From contig DKFJ01000010.1 of the NCBI GenBank assembly GCA_002452335.1, positions 263,559 through 327,558 on the forward strand: 64,000 nt of DNA, in the 5' to 3' direction. How positions within the stretch are numbered: position 1 is the first letter of the stretch; the number at the start of each line of letters is the position of its first letter. The notes beneath the pieces were generated by a model, which did not search any database, was not told where the DNA came from, and saw only the letters and a list, made by a program, of their open reading frames with translations. This DNA is from Deferribacteraceae bacterium UBA6799 (GTDB lineage Bacteria; Chrysiogenota; Deferribacteres; Deferribacterales; Geovibrionaceae). The translations under genes were made by a program, and so were the position numbers. Of the stretch, positions 35,221 to 43,484 are shown in pieces.

Positions 35221-36009
35221 ATGAAAATTGTTTCTCTGCAACTTCCTGTCAGGCTTTCCGATGTGGATGGGAATCTTGACCGGTTCAAAGGTGCTCTGGC
35301 GCAACTATCTGATGAGCAAGATACTATTGTTATCCTGCCTGAGATGTGGATGTGCGGTTTCGACTATGGGCGGCTGGCAGAATTCTCCGAAAGGACAGAT
35401 GAGGTTTTAAAATCTATACAGAGTATTATAAATGATAATACGCTCGTCATTTCGGCACTCCCCGAAAAAAATCAGAACAAGGTTTTTAATACCGTATATG
35501 CTGTGAGCGGAAGCGGTGTTCAGTCTAAGTACAGAAAAAGTTTTCTCTTCACCCCCATGCGTGAGGATGAATACATAGATAAAGGCAGCGCCGAACCTGT
35601 CGTTTTCGACTTCAAAGGTTTTAAGGTCGGACTTCTGCTGTGTTATGAGATCAGGTTTCCGGAGATGTTCCGGATGACAGCCTTTGCCGGAGCGGAGATA
35701 ATCACCGTTCCTGCCATCTGGCCTCAGATAAAGAAAGACCACTGGCTGACACTTATGAAAGCCAGAGCAATAGAAAACCAGTGCTACATCGCCGGATGCA
35801 ATACCAGCGTTATGCACGGAAAAAAAGATATGCCGTGCGGTTTTTCCGCCGCTGTGGACCCCTGGGGCGAGTTTTTGTACGAGCCGTCAGCGGAAGAGGG
35901 CATATACACCGCAGAGGCTGACATCTCCGTGGTGAATGACATTAGAACAAAGATCCCCAGCTTCTATGATGCTAAGGGATATTTTGATATTAAAGGCATT
36001 AATAATTGA
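35221..36009 (+). CDS. Carbon-nitrogen hydrolase (nitrilase/omega-amidase family)
   Basis: The 262-residue protein has the nitrilase-family catalytic triad: Glu in VILPEMW (about 41), Lys in KYRK (about 104) and Cys in LLCYEIRFPE (about 141). It is closest in style to omega-amidases, which hydrolyse alpha-ketoglutaramate and similar amides. A GGGGAG site precedes the ATG. It ends 26 bases before the start of the acetyl-CoA hydrolase gene, so the two may be in one unit. Confidence 0.88.
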   Translation: MKIVSLQLPVRLSDVDGNLDRFKGALAQLSDEQDTIVILPEMWMCGFDYGRLAEFSERTDEVLKSIQSIINDNTLVISALPEKNQNKVFNTVYAVSGSGVQSKYRKSFLFTPMREDEYIDKGSAEPVVFDFKGFKVGLLLCYEIRFPEMFRMTAFAGAEIITVPAIWPQIKKDHWLTLMKARAIENQCYIAGCNTSVMHGKKDMPCGFSAAVDPWGEFLYEPSAEEGIYTAEADISVVNDIRTKIPSFYDAKGYFDIKGINN

Positions 36010-36035
36010 TACTACACTCAAATATGGAGGAACAA

Positions 36036-37616
36036 ATGTCCGAATTAGAGTCACGCATCAGATGTAAGAGCCTTCTCAGCAAAGTTGTTAAAGTTGAGGA
36101 GACTCTCCAATATTTCAAAAACGGTATGAACCTCGGCTGGTCAGGATTTACTCCTGCCGGTTATCCCAAAGCTGTGCCGATCGCTCTTGCCGACTATGTT
36201 GAAGCTAACAACCTTCAGGGCAAGCTGAAATTTAACCTTTTCATCGGTGCTTCTGTTGGTGCGGAAACTGAAGACAGATGGGCATCTCTCGACATGATAG
36301 ACCGCAGATGGCCTTATCAGACAGGTAAAAACATCGCTAAAGGTATTAACGAAGGACGTATCAGAATGGGTGACAAACACCTTTCTCTGTTCGCTCAGGA
36401 CCTTGGTTATGGATTCTACACAAAAGACACAGAGTCAGGCAAACTTGACCTTGCAATCATAGAAGTATCAGCAATCACTGAAGACGGCGGACTTGTTCCC
36501 ACATCTTCTTGCGGTGTTATTCCTGAGATCCTGATGGTTTGCGACAAAGTAATCGTTGAAGTAAACACAGGTCAGCCCTCTTTCGAAGGCATGCACGACA
36601 TCATCGTTCCCGGAACACCCCCCAACAGACAAGTGTTCGACATCACAAAAGCTGACAGCCGCATCGGTACAACATACTGTCCTTGCGACCCCAGCAAAAT
36701 CATAGCTATCGTTGAGTCAAAACACCTTGATAAAGGACGCGCTTTCTCTGAAATGGATGACACTTCAGAGGCTATCGCCGGACATATCATGGATTTCTTC
36801 CAGTATGAAGTTAAATGCGGAAGACTCCCCAAAAACCTGCTTCCCATCCAGTCTGGCGTTGGTTCAATCGCTAACGCTGTTGTGGGCGGTCTGGCAAAAG
36901 GACCTTTCAGCAACCTTACAGTTTTCACTGAGGTTCTTCAGGATACAATGCTTGATCTTTTTGATTCAGGCAAACTGGACGCAGCTTCTTCTTGTTCTCT
37001 GTCACTTTCAGAGAAAGAAGGCTTCCCCAGATTCTTCGCAAACAGAGAGAAATATGCTCCGAAGATCGTTCTTCGTCCTCTTTCAATCTCTAACGCACCC
37101 GAGCCCATCCGTCGTTTAGGCTGTATAGCCATGAACACACCCGTTGAATTCGATATGTACGCTCACGCTAACTCAACACTGGTTGGCGGTACCAGAATGA
37201 TCAACGGTCTGGGCGGTTCCGGAGACTTCCTGAGAAACGGCTTCCTGAAAATCATGCATTGCCCCTCAGCTCGTCCCACAAAAACAGACCCCACAGGTAT
37301 CACATGTGTAGTTCCTAAGGCTCCGCACATCGACCACACAGAGCACGACCTTGACGTGGTTGTAACAGAGCAGGGTCTGGCAGATCTTAGAGGTCTTGCT
37401 CCTAAAGACAGAGCTCAGAGAATCATCGACAAATGTGTACACCCTGACTACAAACCCATACTTCAGGACTACTTTGATCAGGCAAGCAAAATCTGTCTTG
37501 CAAAAGGTATCGGTCACGAGCCCCAGCTCTTCGACAGATGCTTCAAAATGCAGATGAACCTTGCTAAAAACGGCACAATGAAAATCGACAACTGGGATGT
37601 GCCTGAAATCGTTTAA
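36036..37616 (+). CDS. Acetyl-CoA hydrolase/CoA-transferase
   Basis: The 526-residue protein belongs to the acetyl-CoA hydrolase / 4-hydroxybutyrate- or succinate-CoA transferase family (SCACT/Cat1). The landmark GLGGSGDFLRNGF and GVGSIANAVVGGLA are present. The start at 36036 has a GGAGG site 5 bases before it; an upstream ATG would put that site inside the gene. In acetate-oxidising anaerobes such enzymes often move CoA between acetate and succinate, feeding the citric-acid cycle. The codon choice is strongly biased (common codons), suggesting high expression. A strong terminator follows. Confidence 0.92.
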   Translation: MSELESRIRCKSLLSKVVKVEETLQYFKNGMNLGWSGFTPAGYPKAVPIALADYVEANNLQGKLKFNLFIGASVGAETEDRWASLDMIDRRWPYQTGKNIAKGINEGRIRMGDKHLSLFAQDLGYGFYTKDTESGKLDLAIIEVSAITEDGGLVPTSSCGVIPEILMVCDKVIVEVNTGQPSFEGMHDIIVPGTPPNRQVFDITKADSRIGTTYCPCDPSKIIAIVESKHLDKGRAFSEMDDTSEAIAGHIMDFFQYEVKCGRLPKNLLPIQSGVGSIANAVVGGLAKGPFSNLTVFTEVLQDTMLDLFDSGKLDAASSCSLSLSEKEGFPRFFANREKYAPKIVLRPLSISNAPEPIRRLGCIAMNTPVEFDMYAHANSTLVGGTRMINGLGGSGDFLRNGFLKIMHCPSARPTKTDPTGITCVVPKAPHIDHTEHDLDVVVTEQGLADLRGLAPKDRAQRIIDKCVHPDYKPILQDYFDQASKICLAKGIGHEPQLFDRCFKMQMNLAKNGTMKIDNWDVPEIV

Positions 37617-37641
37617 TCTTAATAAGATTATAGATATTGTT

Positions 37642-37673
37642 AAAACCCCGCTGTAACAGGCGGGGTTTTTTAT
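37642..37673 (+). terminator. Intrinsic terminator after the CoA-transferase gene
   Basis: AAAACCCCG-CTG pairs with CAG-CGGGGTTTT (one bulged G), followed by more T. Confidence 0.88.
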
Positions 37674-37727
37674 TGATTGCATTAGATGAAGACTGCATAT
37701 ACTATGTGCAAAAAATAGGGGGCTGAC

Positions 37728-37940
37728 ATGCTCAATAAAGAATTTGTTTTTATACTGGAAAACGAAAAGAACACTCTGGTGATAAATCTGAATAATTTCA
37801 ACACGCTGGAGTTTGACGATGAAAAAATGGTTATAACCGTGGATCACGGTACATCCGAGAGGACTGTGGAGTTCGACAACAAGAAGAACTATGAAGCCCT
37901 GAAAGATCAGATCATCAACGCTCTGGCAGACGAAGAGTAA
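37728..37940 (+). CDS. Small acidic protein of unknown function
   Basis: The 70-residue ORF starts at ATG 37728 after an AGGGGG site. It is predicted to be mainly beta with a short C-terminal helix (KNYEALKDQIINALADEE). I do not recognise a family. It lies alone between the CoA-transferase terminator and the YegP-like gene, and its codon use resembles the neighbours, so it is likely real. Confidence 0.65.
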   Translation: MLNKEFVFILENEKNTLVINLNNFNTLEFDDEKMVITVDHGTSERTVEFDNKKNYEALKDQIINALADEE

Positions 37941-38050
37941 GCCGCTTTGTGAATAATCACATTGAATTGTGAGCAGTAATATTGCGATAATATTTCTCCT
38001 GCTGTATATTTAATCGTTCATGATTAAATATTATTTGAAAGGAGTAAATT

Positions 38051-38383
38051 ATGGCTGGAAAATTTGTTATCGATCCCGCAAAGAACGGAGAATTTATTTT
38101 TAATCTCAAGGCTGGTAATGGTCAGGTTATTCTGACCAGCGAGACATATACCACTAAGAGTGCTTGCAAAAACGGCATTGAGTCAGTGAAAAAGAACTCT
38201 CAGGAAGACAGCCAGTTTGAGAGGAAAGAAGCTAAAAACGGCAAACCTTATTTTGTCCTGAAAGCAAAGAATCACGAAATCATCGGTATGAGCGAAATGT
38301 ATGAGTCAAAAGCCGCTATGGAAAACGGTATTAAATCTGTTATGACAAACGCTCCTGACGCTGAAACTGTAGATAATGCATAG
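38051..38383 (+). CDS. YegP-family (DUF1508) protein
   Basis: The 110-residue protein carries two tandem DUF1508 repeats, each with the pattern F-x-L-K-A-x-N-x-x-x-I-x-x-S-E-x-Y (about 10-50 and 62-100), as in E. coli YegP. The molecular role of this family is not established. An AAAGGAG site precedes the ATG. It converges on nfnB and shares a bidirectional terminator with it. Confidence 0.92.
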   Translation: MAGKFVIDPAKNGEFIFNLKAGNGQVILTSETYTTKSACKNGIESVKKNSQEDSQFERKEAKNGKPYFVLKAKNHEIIGMSEMYESKAAMENGIKSVMTNAPDAETVDNA

Positions 38384-38389
38384 AAAAGT

Positions 38390-38420
38390 GATAAAGCCCC
38401 GCAGATGCGGGGCTTTGATT
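38390..38420. terminator. Bidirectional terminator between yegP-like gene and nfnB
   Basis: AAAGCCCCGC / GCGGGGCTTT (38393-38402 and 38407-38416) with loop AGAT is a perfect 10-bp stem, with T-rich flanks on both strands. Confidence 0.88.
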
Positions 38421-39905
38421 TTATTCTGCGAGTAGTTTGTTGATTGATTCGGCGGCCTTGCGTCCTTCGCCCATCGCCAGAATGACGGTGGCGGCGCCAA
38501 GAACTATGTCGCCTCCGGCGTAGACCCTCTCCATCGACGTCTTCTGCGTATCGTCCGCCAGAATGTTGCCCCATTTGTTCACATTAATCTCCGGCGTTGT
38601 CTGGCTTATCAGCGGGTTGGATGAGTTGCCCAGAGCCATTATCACGCTGTCCATCTCAAGGATGAATTCGCTCCCTTTTATCTCCACCGGTCTGCGTCTG
38701 CCGGAATCGTCCGGTTCGCCCAGCTCATATTTCACACATTCCAAAGCCTTCACCTTGCCGTCGTCATCGCCGATGACACGCTTAGGGCTGGTGAGGAACA
38801 TAAATTTTATCCCTTCCTCTTTTGCGTGTTCCACCTCTTCACGGCGTGCTGGCATCTCCTTTTCTGTACGGCGGTAGACCACATAGACTTCCTCGGCGCC
38901 CACACGCAGCGCCATACGGGCTGCATCCATCGCCACGTTGCCTCCGCCTACTACGGCTGTTCTTTTGCCGGTGAATATGGGCGTGTCCGCCTTCTCCGGC
39001 TCATATGCCCTCATCAGGTTAGCACGGGTCAGAAACTCATTGGCGGATGAAACGCCCACCAGCGATTCGCCCTCTATATTCATGAAATTAGGCAGTCCGG
39101 CTCCTGTTCCAACGAACACAGCGTCAAAACCGTCCTTTTCTATCAGGTCGCTCAGCTTTCTGGTGCGTCCCACGAGGAAGTTTTTTCTGATCTCCACACC
39201 CATGGACAGCAGGTTTTCTATCTCTTTATCCAGAATCACTTTAGGAAGCCTGAACTCCGGAATACCGTATATCATAACACCGCCCAGCTTGTGAAAAGCC
39301 TCGAACAGAACCACTTCGTGTCCTGCCTTGCGCACGTCTGCCGCCGCTGTCAGTCCGGCGGGACCGGAGCCTATTACCGCCACCTTTTTTCCGGTGGGGG
39401 GAGCTATGTGCGGAAGCGACATTTTGCCCTGTTCACGCTCCCAGTCCGCCACAAAACGCTCTATGCGCCCGATGGCAACTGATTTGTCCACGTCTTTCAG
39501 CGATTTGCCTACGGTACATTCCATCATGCACTGGGTCTCCTGCGGACACACCCGCCCGCAGATGGCGGGGAGCATGCTGGATTCTTTGATTATATTCACA
39601 GATTTCTGATAGTCGCCCTCGGCCGCCGCTTTGATGAACCCGGGGATGTTTATAGCCACGGGGCAGCCTTTAATACAGGGGGCGTTTTTGCACTGAAGAC
39701 AGCGTTCCGCCTCCAGCCTGACCTGTGCCTCATAATATCCCAGAGCCACTTCCTGAATGTTTTTGCCTCTGGCGACGGGTTCCTGCGCCGGCATCTCCTG
39801 CATGGGTATCTTCAGCCTGTCTTTCGGCTTCAGATTGTTAAAATCTATCTCTTTCAGAAGCTGTTCCGCTTCCTCTTTCAGTTTTTCAGCGGGGATATAT
39901 GTCAT
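38421..39905 (-). CDS. nfnB: NfnB / glutamate synthase small-subunit-like flavoprotein
   Basis: The 494-residue flavoprotein belongs to the GltA/NfnB family. The N-terminus has two Fe-S cluster motifs (CLQCKNAPCIKGCP and CGRVCPQETQCMMEC). An FAD-binding GSGPAGLTAAAD and a pyridine-nucleotide-binding GGGNVAMDAAR follow. With the next gene it forms the NfnAB-type complex, which couples ferredoxin and NADH oxidation to NADP+ reduction. It overlaps nfnA by 4 bases. The alternative is the small subunit of glutamate synthase, but no large subunit is nearby. Confidence 0.9.
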   Translation of the reverse strand: MTYIPAEKLKEEAEQLLKEIDFNNLKPKDRLKIPMQEMPAQEPVARGKNIQEVALGYYEAQVRLEAERCLQCKNAPCIKGCPVAINIPGFIKAAAEGDYQKSVNIIKESSMLPAICGRVCPQETQCMMECTVGKSLKDVDKSVAIGRIERFVADWEREQGKMSLPHIAPPTGKKVAVIGSGPAGLTAAADVRKAGHEVVLFEAFHKLGGVMIYGIPEFRLPKVILDKEIENLLSMGVEIRKNFLVGRTRKLSDLIEKDGFDAVFVGTGAGLPNFMNIEGESLVGVSSANEFLTRANLMRAYEPEKADTPIFTGKRTAVVGGGNVAMDAARMALRVGAEEVYVVYRRTEKEMPARREEVEHAKEEGIKFMFLTSPKRVIGDDDGKVKALECVKYELGEPDDSGRRRPVEIKGSEFILEMDSVIMALGNSSNPLISQTTPEINVNKWGNILADDTQKTSMERVYAGGDIVLGAATVILAMGEGRKAAESINKLLAE

Positions 39906-40759
39906 TTGCTCTGCTCCTGAAGTTTGTCCACTGCCTCCTGAAGGTGACAGCGGTGGTTCGCTTCCTGTTCCTGAGGCTTGTAAGATCTGAGCCTCAGCAT
40001 CATTGTGTCAAAGTCAACCTGATGGGCGTCAAATTCGGGACCGTCCACGCAGACGAATTTTGTTTGTCCGCCCACGGTCACACGGCACCCGCCGCACATT
40101 CCCGTTCCGTCCACCATGATGGTGTTCAGCGAGGCGTATGTCTTCACATGATACGGGCGTGTGGTCTCAGCGCAGAACTTCATCATGATCGGCGGACCGA
40201 TGGCGACTACAAGGTCAATTCCGCCACGCTCGCAAAGCTCTTTCAGAGGGATTGTGACGAGATCTTTGCGCCCGTATGAGCCGTCATCCGTGCAGATGAT
40301 AAACTCATCCGCTATGGCTCGCATCTCGTCTTCCAGAATCAGCAGTTCCTTAGTCCTCGACCCCATGATGATGATAACTTTGTTGCCGGCTTTTTTCATC
40401 GCCTGCGCTATGGGGTGCATGGGGGCAACGCCTATTCCGCCGCCAACGCATACCACTGTGCCGAAATTTTCTATGTGTGTCGGCATGCCAAGCGGTCCCA
40501 GAATATTTTCAACACTCTCTCCGGTGCTTTTCTGAGCCAGTTTCAGTGTAGATTTGCCCACCACCTGAAAGATGATGGATATGCTTCCTATCTCTTCGTC
40601 AGCGTCTGCTATGGTGAGGGGAATCCTCTCGCTGAAATCACTGTCGACCTGAACAATAACAAACTGCCCGGCTTTTCGTTCTCTGGCTATTTCCGGAGCT
40701 TCCAGCTCCATGCGGAAGACATCCCTGGAGAGCTGCGTTTTTCTCAATATTCTGCTCAT
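39902..40759 (-). CDS. nfnA: NfnA / sulfide-dehydrogenase-type FAD/NAD(H) reductase subunit
   Basis: The 285-residue protein is a ferredoxin-reductase-like FAD/NAD-binding protein with a C-terminal 2Fe-2S motif (GTGMCGGCRVTV and a later FVCVDGPEF). It pairs with NfnB in the bifurcating transhydrogenase complex. A strong minus-strand promoter lies upstream: TTGACA (40834-40829), a 16-base spacer, TATTAT (40812-40807). It is thus the first gene of the nfnAB unit. Confidence 0.9.
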   Translation of the reverse strand: MSRILRKTQLSRDVFRMELEAPEIARERKAGQFVIVQVDSDFSERIPLTIADADEEIGSISIIFQVVGKSTLKLAQKSTGESVENILGPLGMPTHIENFGTVVCVGGGIGVAPMHPIAQAMKKAGNKVIIIMGSRTKELLILEDEMRAIADEFIICTDDGSYGRKDLVTIPLKELCERGGIDLVVAIGPPIMMKFCAETTRPYHVKTYASLNTIMVDGTGMCGGCRVTVGGQTKFVCVDGPEFDAHQVDFDTMMLRLRSYKPQEQEANHRCHLQEAVDKLQEQSK

Positions 40760-40806
40760 TATTCACCTCTGAAATCTGGCGGGAATATGTTGGTATACTA
40801 AATAAA

Positions 40807-40834
40807 TAATATGATGATTATTGATATTGTCAAA
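40807..40834 (-). promoter_or_regulatory. Predicted promoter of nfnAB
   Basis: TTGACA and TATTAT on the minus strand are separated by 16 bases, about 48 bases upstream of the nfnA start. Confidence 0.6.
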
Positions 40835-40879
40835 TTAAGTTGCTTTGGGAAGGAGAGATCGCTTTGAGGTGAAAATAAT

Positions 40880-40910
40880 AAAGCCCAGCCATAAGGCTGA
40901 GCTTTTTTTT
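40880..40910 (-). terminator. Hairpin terminator beside the duplicated tRNA 3' end
   Basis: AAGCCCAGCC pairs with GGCTGAGCTT (9 of 10 pairs), loop ATAA, with T-rich flanks on both sides. It follows the 40909 tRNA-end copy on the minus strand. Confidence 0.7.
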
Positions 40911-40931
40911 ATATGCCGGAAGCGGGAATCG
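40909..40931 (-). repeat. Direct-repeat copy 1 of the tRNA-Leu 3' end
   Basis: A 23-bp sequence that includes the last 18 bases of the tRNA-Leu gene recurs exactly here and at 41090-41112, 181 bp apart. The tRNA body is missing at this copy. This could be the mark of a past insertion or a local duplication. Confidence 0.7.
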
Positions 40932-41060
40932 CTTTTTGTTCGTGTTCGTCCTGAACACTCTAAAAAGCCAGCCTGCTCACTGCCGCGGACATCCTGTCCG
41001 CTCGTCCTTTCTGTTCGGTCGGCGTTCGCAGTCGTTCGATCCCCTTATGATAAATAAAAA
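40932..41060. other. Gene-free spacer between the two tRNA-end copies
   Basis: No ORF or RNA gene is supported here. Two perfect hairpins are seen: GTGTTC / GAACAC (40942-40958, loop GTCCT) and GCGGACA / TGTCCGC (40985-41001, loop TCC). A GTTCGATCC near 41033 resembles a tRNA T-arm on the plus strand but has no supporting structure. Confidence 0.45.
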
Positions 41061-41088
41061 CGGGATGCACTTTGTAGTACATCCCGTT
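41059..41088 (-). terminator. Intrinsic terminator of tRNA-Leu
   Basis: On the minus strand AACGGGATG / CATCCCGTT is followed by TTTATTTAT, downstream of the tRNA. Confidence 0.8.
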
Positions 41089-41094
41089 CTTATA

Positions 41095-41178
41095 TGCCGG
41101 AAGCGGGAATCGAACCCGCACGCCATTGCTGGCTTCGGATTTTGAGTCCGACGCGTCTACCAGTTCCACCATTCCGGC
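41095..41178 (-). tRNA. tRNA-Leu (anticodon CAA)
   Basis: The 84-nt minus-strand sequence folds into a tRNA with acceptor stem GCCGGAA / TTCCGGC, anticodon stem TCGGA / TCCGA around the loop with CAA, a long variable arm as in class II tRNAs, a T-arm with GTTCGATTC and discriminator A. No CCA is encoded. It reads UUG codons. A 23-bp stretch at its 3' end is duplicated at 40909. Confidence 0.95.
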
Positions 41179-41200
41179 CGTGGTGCTTTTTTGAGCTGTC

Positions 41201-41229
41201 ATGTTATTGTAACAGAACGATATTGTCAA
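41201..41229 (-). promoter_or_regulatory. Predicted promoter of tRNA-Leu
   Basis: On the minus strand a perfect TTGACA (41229-41224), a 17-base spacer and TAACAT (41206-41201) lie just upstream of the tRNA 5' end. Confidence 0.65.
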
Positions 41230-41275
41230 ACAAAATCAAAATATACGCAAATTATGCCCAAAATCTCGTAAATTG

Positions 41276-41304
41276 TTGTTTACTGGTGAAAAATTTGTTA
41301 ATAT
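41276..41304 (+). promoter_or_regulatory. Predicted promoter of the hybrid sensor kinase
   Basis: TTGTTT, a 17-base spacer and TAATAT lie about 27 bases before the TTG start of the kinase gene. Confidence 0.55.
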
Positions 41305-41330
41305 AGAACACAAGAGACAAGGGGAATGAC

Positions 41331-43484
41331 TTGCTAAAGAAGACTTTTTTTGCCTTAATCATTTTTCTGACAGTTTCGTTCAACTCATTTGCGCTGGATT
41401 TTGTCGTCGGCGCATTTCAGAACAAACCGCTTATCTATAAAGATGATGACGGCACTATTAAGGGCTTCGGCTATGACCTGATAACTGAAATAGCCAAACA
41501 GGAAGGCTGGAATCTCACCTTTGTTTTCGACACCTGGCCTGGCATCTATAAAAAGCTGGTCGACGGCAATGTCGATATGCTGTTTCCGTGCGGCTTCACC
41601 ATAGAACGCAGTAAAAATATCATATATAACAGCGAAAATATCGCAAGCAACTGGGGACAGATAGCCCTGAAAAAGGGGCTTGATGTTGAGTCTATCCTCG
41701 ATCTGGACGGCAAGACCATAGCGGTTGTCAGGAACAATATCTATTTCAATAGTTCCACAGGTATCGCCAACATGGCGAAAGGCTTTAACATCAAGATCAA
41801 TTTCATATATTACAACGACTATGCGGATGTTCTTCAGGCAGTTAAGGATGGTAAGGCGGACGGAGGTCTTGCCAGCCGTTTCTTTATCCTGTTGGAATCA
41901 GAGAAATACGGGCTGGAGAAAAGCTCCATCCTTATCAATCCCATCGAGGTCAGATTCGGCTTTCCCCGGAACAGGGTCATGTCGCAGGAGCTGGCTAAGA
42001 CCATAGACAAACACATCATCAGAATGAAGCACGAGGAGGGCTCTGTTTTTCAGACTTCATATGAAAAATGGCTCAGCTTCGTCAACCGTCCTTCCATTGT
42101 TTCTAACTTTAAAGTGATGGTGACCATACTGATCATCCCTGTGCTGATAGTGACGGCTATCGTCTTTATCCTGCGCGCGGAAGTGCGCAGAAAGACCCGT
42201 GAGATCACCCAGAAGAACATTGAGCTTCAGAGGGAGATAGAGGACCGGATCAGCATCGAAGAACAGCTTAAAGAGAATCAGGATAAATACAGCACACTGT
42301 TCAACACTTCATATAACCCCATCGCCATAATAGCGGAGGACGGTTCGCTTTCGGATGTTAACGGAGAGATGGTGGCTCAGTTCGGATACGACAGAGAGGA
42401 GCTGCTTCAGATGTTTCTGGAGATGCTGGTGGTTAAGGAACATGTGCCGAAGGTCGAAGAGATAATCAATAAAATGAACAAGACCAAAAAATGGTCTTTC
42501 GAGCTGGATTTTGTAAAATCATGGGGAGACGTGTTTAACGCGGAGATATCAGCCAGCCGCCTGGAGATATCCGGACGCACCTTCATACAGCTGGTTATCA
42601 TGGATGTAACATCCAGAAAGAAAGCCAGCGAGCTTCTGAACCGCAGACAGGAATATCTGGAGCGCAAGGTGGAGCAGGAAGTGCATAAACGCCGCCAGAA
42701 CGAACGTCTGATGATGCAGCAGTCCAAGATGGCCGCCATGGGACAGATGATGAGCGCTATCGCCCACCAGTGGCGTCAGCCTCTGAACACCATAGCCATA
42801 TTCATTCAGGATTTTGAGGATTCTTTCAAACACGGCGAGCTGGATGCGGCATATGTCGAGGATCTGGTCTCTCAGTCGATGAAACAGATAAATTTTATGT
42901 CCAAAACCATAGATGACTTCAAAAACTTCTTTAAGCCGGACAAGGACGAGGTGGTCTTTGACGTGTGTATGGAATCCGCCAACGCCACGTCTCTTCTGGG
43001 GGTTCAGCTTGTCAGAAACGGAATCGATCTCGTTCTTAATTTCCATGACGCCATCGTTACGTTTGATGAGATAGACTCATTCGAGCATGAATATGACAAG
43101 ACAAGCTATGTCAAAGGTTTTCCCAATGAGTTCAAACAGGTTCTGCTGAACCTGGTGCAGAACGCCAGAGACTCCATCATGGAGCGTATGGAGCATGAGA
43201 AATTCAGAGGACACATAGAGGTCAGGGTTGAAGAGAATGACGAGGTGGTGAAAATATCCGTCTCCGACAACGGGGCAGGAATACCAAAAGACGTCACCGA
43301 GCGCATCTTCGAACCTTATTTCACCACGAAGGAAGAGGGCAAGGGAACAGGCGTGGGTCTCTATATGTCAAAGATAATTATCGAGCAGAACATGAAGGGC
43401 AGGCTCTACTTCGAACAGAGCGAACAGGGCGTGAAATTTATCATTGAACTGAGAGCCCAGAAGAATAATCAGGATATAATATAA
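41331..43484 (+). CDS. Membrane histidine kinase with periplasmic amino-acid-binding-type sensor
   Basis: The 717-residue protein has a signal peptide (1-21) and a periplasmic domain of the bacterial solute-binding family 3 (about 22-255, DFVVGAFQNKPLIYKDDDGTIKGFGYDL). One transmembrane helix follows (about 262-285), then a coiled-coil, a PAS domain (about 310-425) and a histidine kinase core. The phosphorylation motif AIAHQWRQPLN, N box NEFKQVLLNLVQNARDSI, and G boxes DNGAGIP and GTGVGLYMSK are visible. It should sense a small molecule outside and signal inside. TTG 41331 is chosen because an AAGGGG site and the signal peptide start follow. No response regulator is adjacent. It converges with the DUF445 gene, overlapping by 16 bases. 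Confidence 0.92.
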   Translation: MLKKTFFALIIFLTVSFNSFALDFVVGAFQNKPLIYKDDDGTIKGFGYDLITEIAKQEGWNLTFVFDTWPGIYKKLVDGNVDMLFPCGFTIERSKNIIYNSENIASNWGQIALKKGLDVESILDLDGKTIAVVRNNIYFNSSTGIANMAKGFNIKINFIYYNDYADVLQAVKDGKADGGLASRFFILLESEKYGLEKSSILINPIEVRFGFPRNRVMSQELAKTIDKHIIRMKHEEGSVFQTSYEKWLSFVNRPSIVSNFKVMVTILIIPVLIVTAIVFILRAEVRRKTREITQKNIELQREIEDRISIEEQLKENQDKYSTLFNTSYNPIAIIAEDGSLSDVNGEMVAQFGYDREELLQMFLEMLVVKEHVPKVEEIINKMNKTKKWSFELDFVKSWGDVFNAEISASRLEISGRTFIQLVIMDVTSRKKASELLNRRQEYLERKVEQEVHKRRQNERLMMQQSKMAAMGQMMSAIAHQWRQPLNTIAIFIQDFEDSFKHGELDAAYVEDLVSQSMKQINFMSKTIDDFKNFFKPDKDEVVFDVCMESANATSLLGVQLVRNGIDLVLNFHDAIVTFDEIDSFEHEYDKTSYVKGFPNEFKQVLLNLVQNARDSIMERMEHEKFRGHIEVRVEENDEVVKISVSDNGAGIPKDVTERIFEPYFTTKEEGKGTGVGLYMSKIIIEQNMKGRLYFEQSEQGVKFIIELRAQKNNQDII

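Noticed and set aside
41020..41045. Possible second tRNA on the plus strand from a GTTCGATCC T-arm-like string
   Set aside because: No acceptor, D or anticodon stem can be folded around it.
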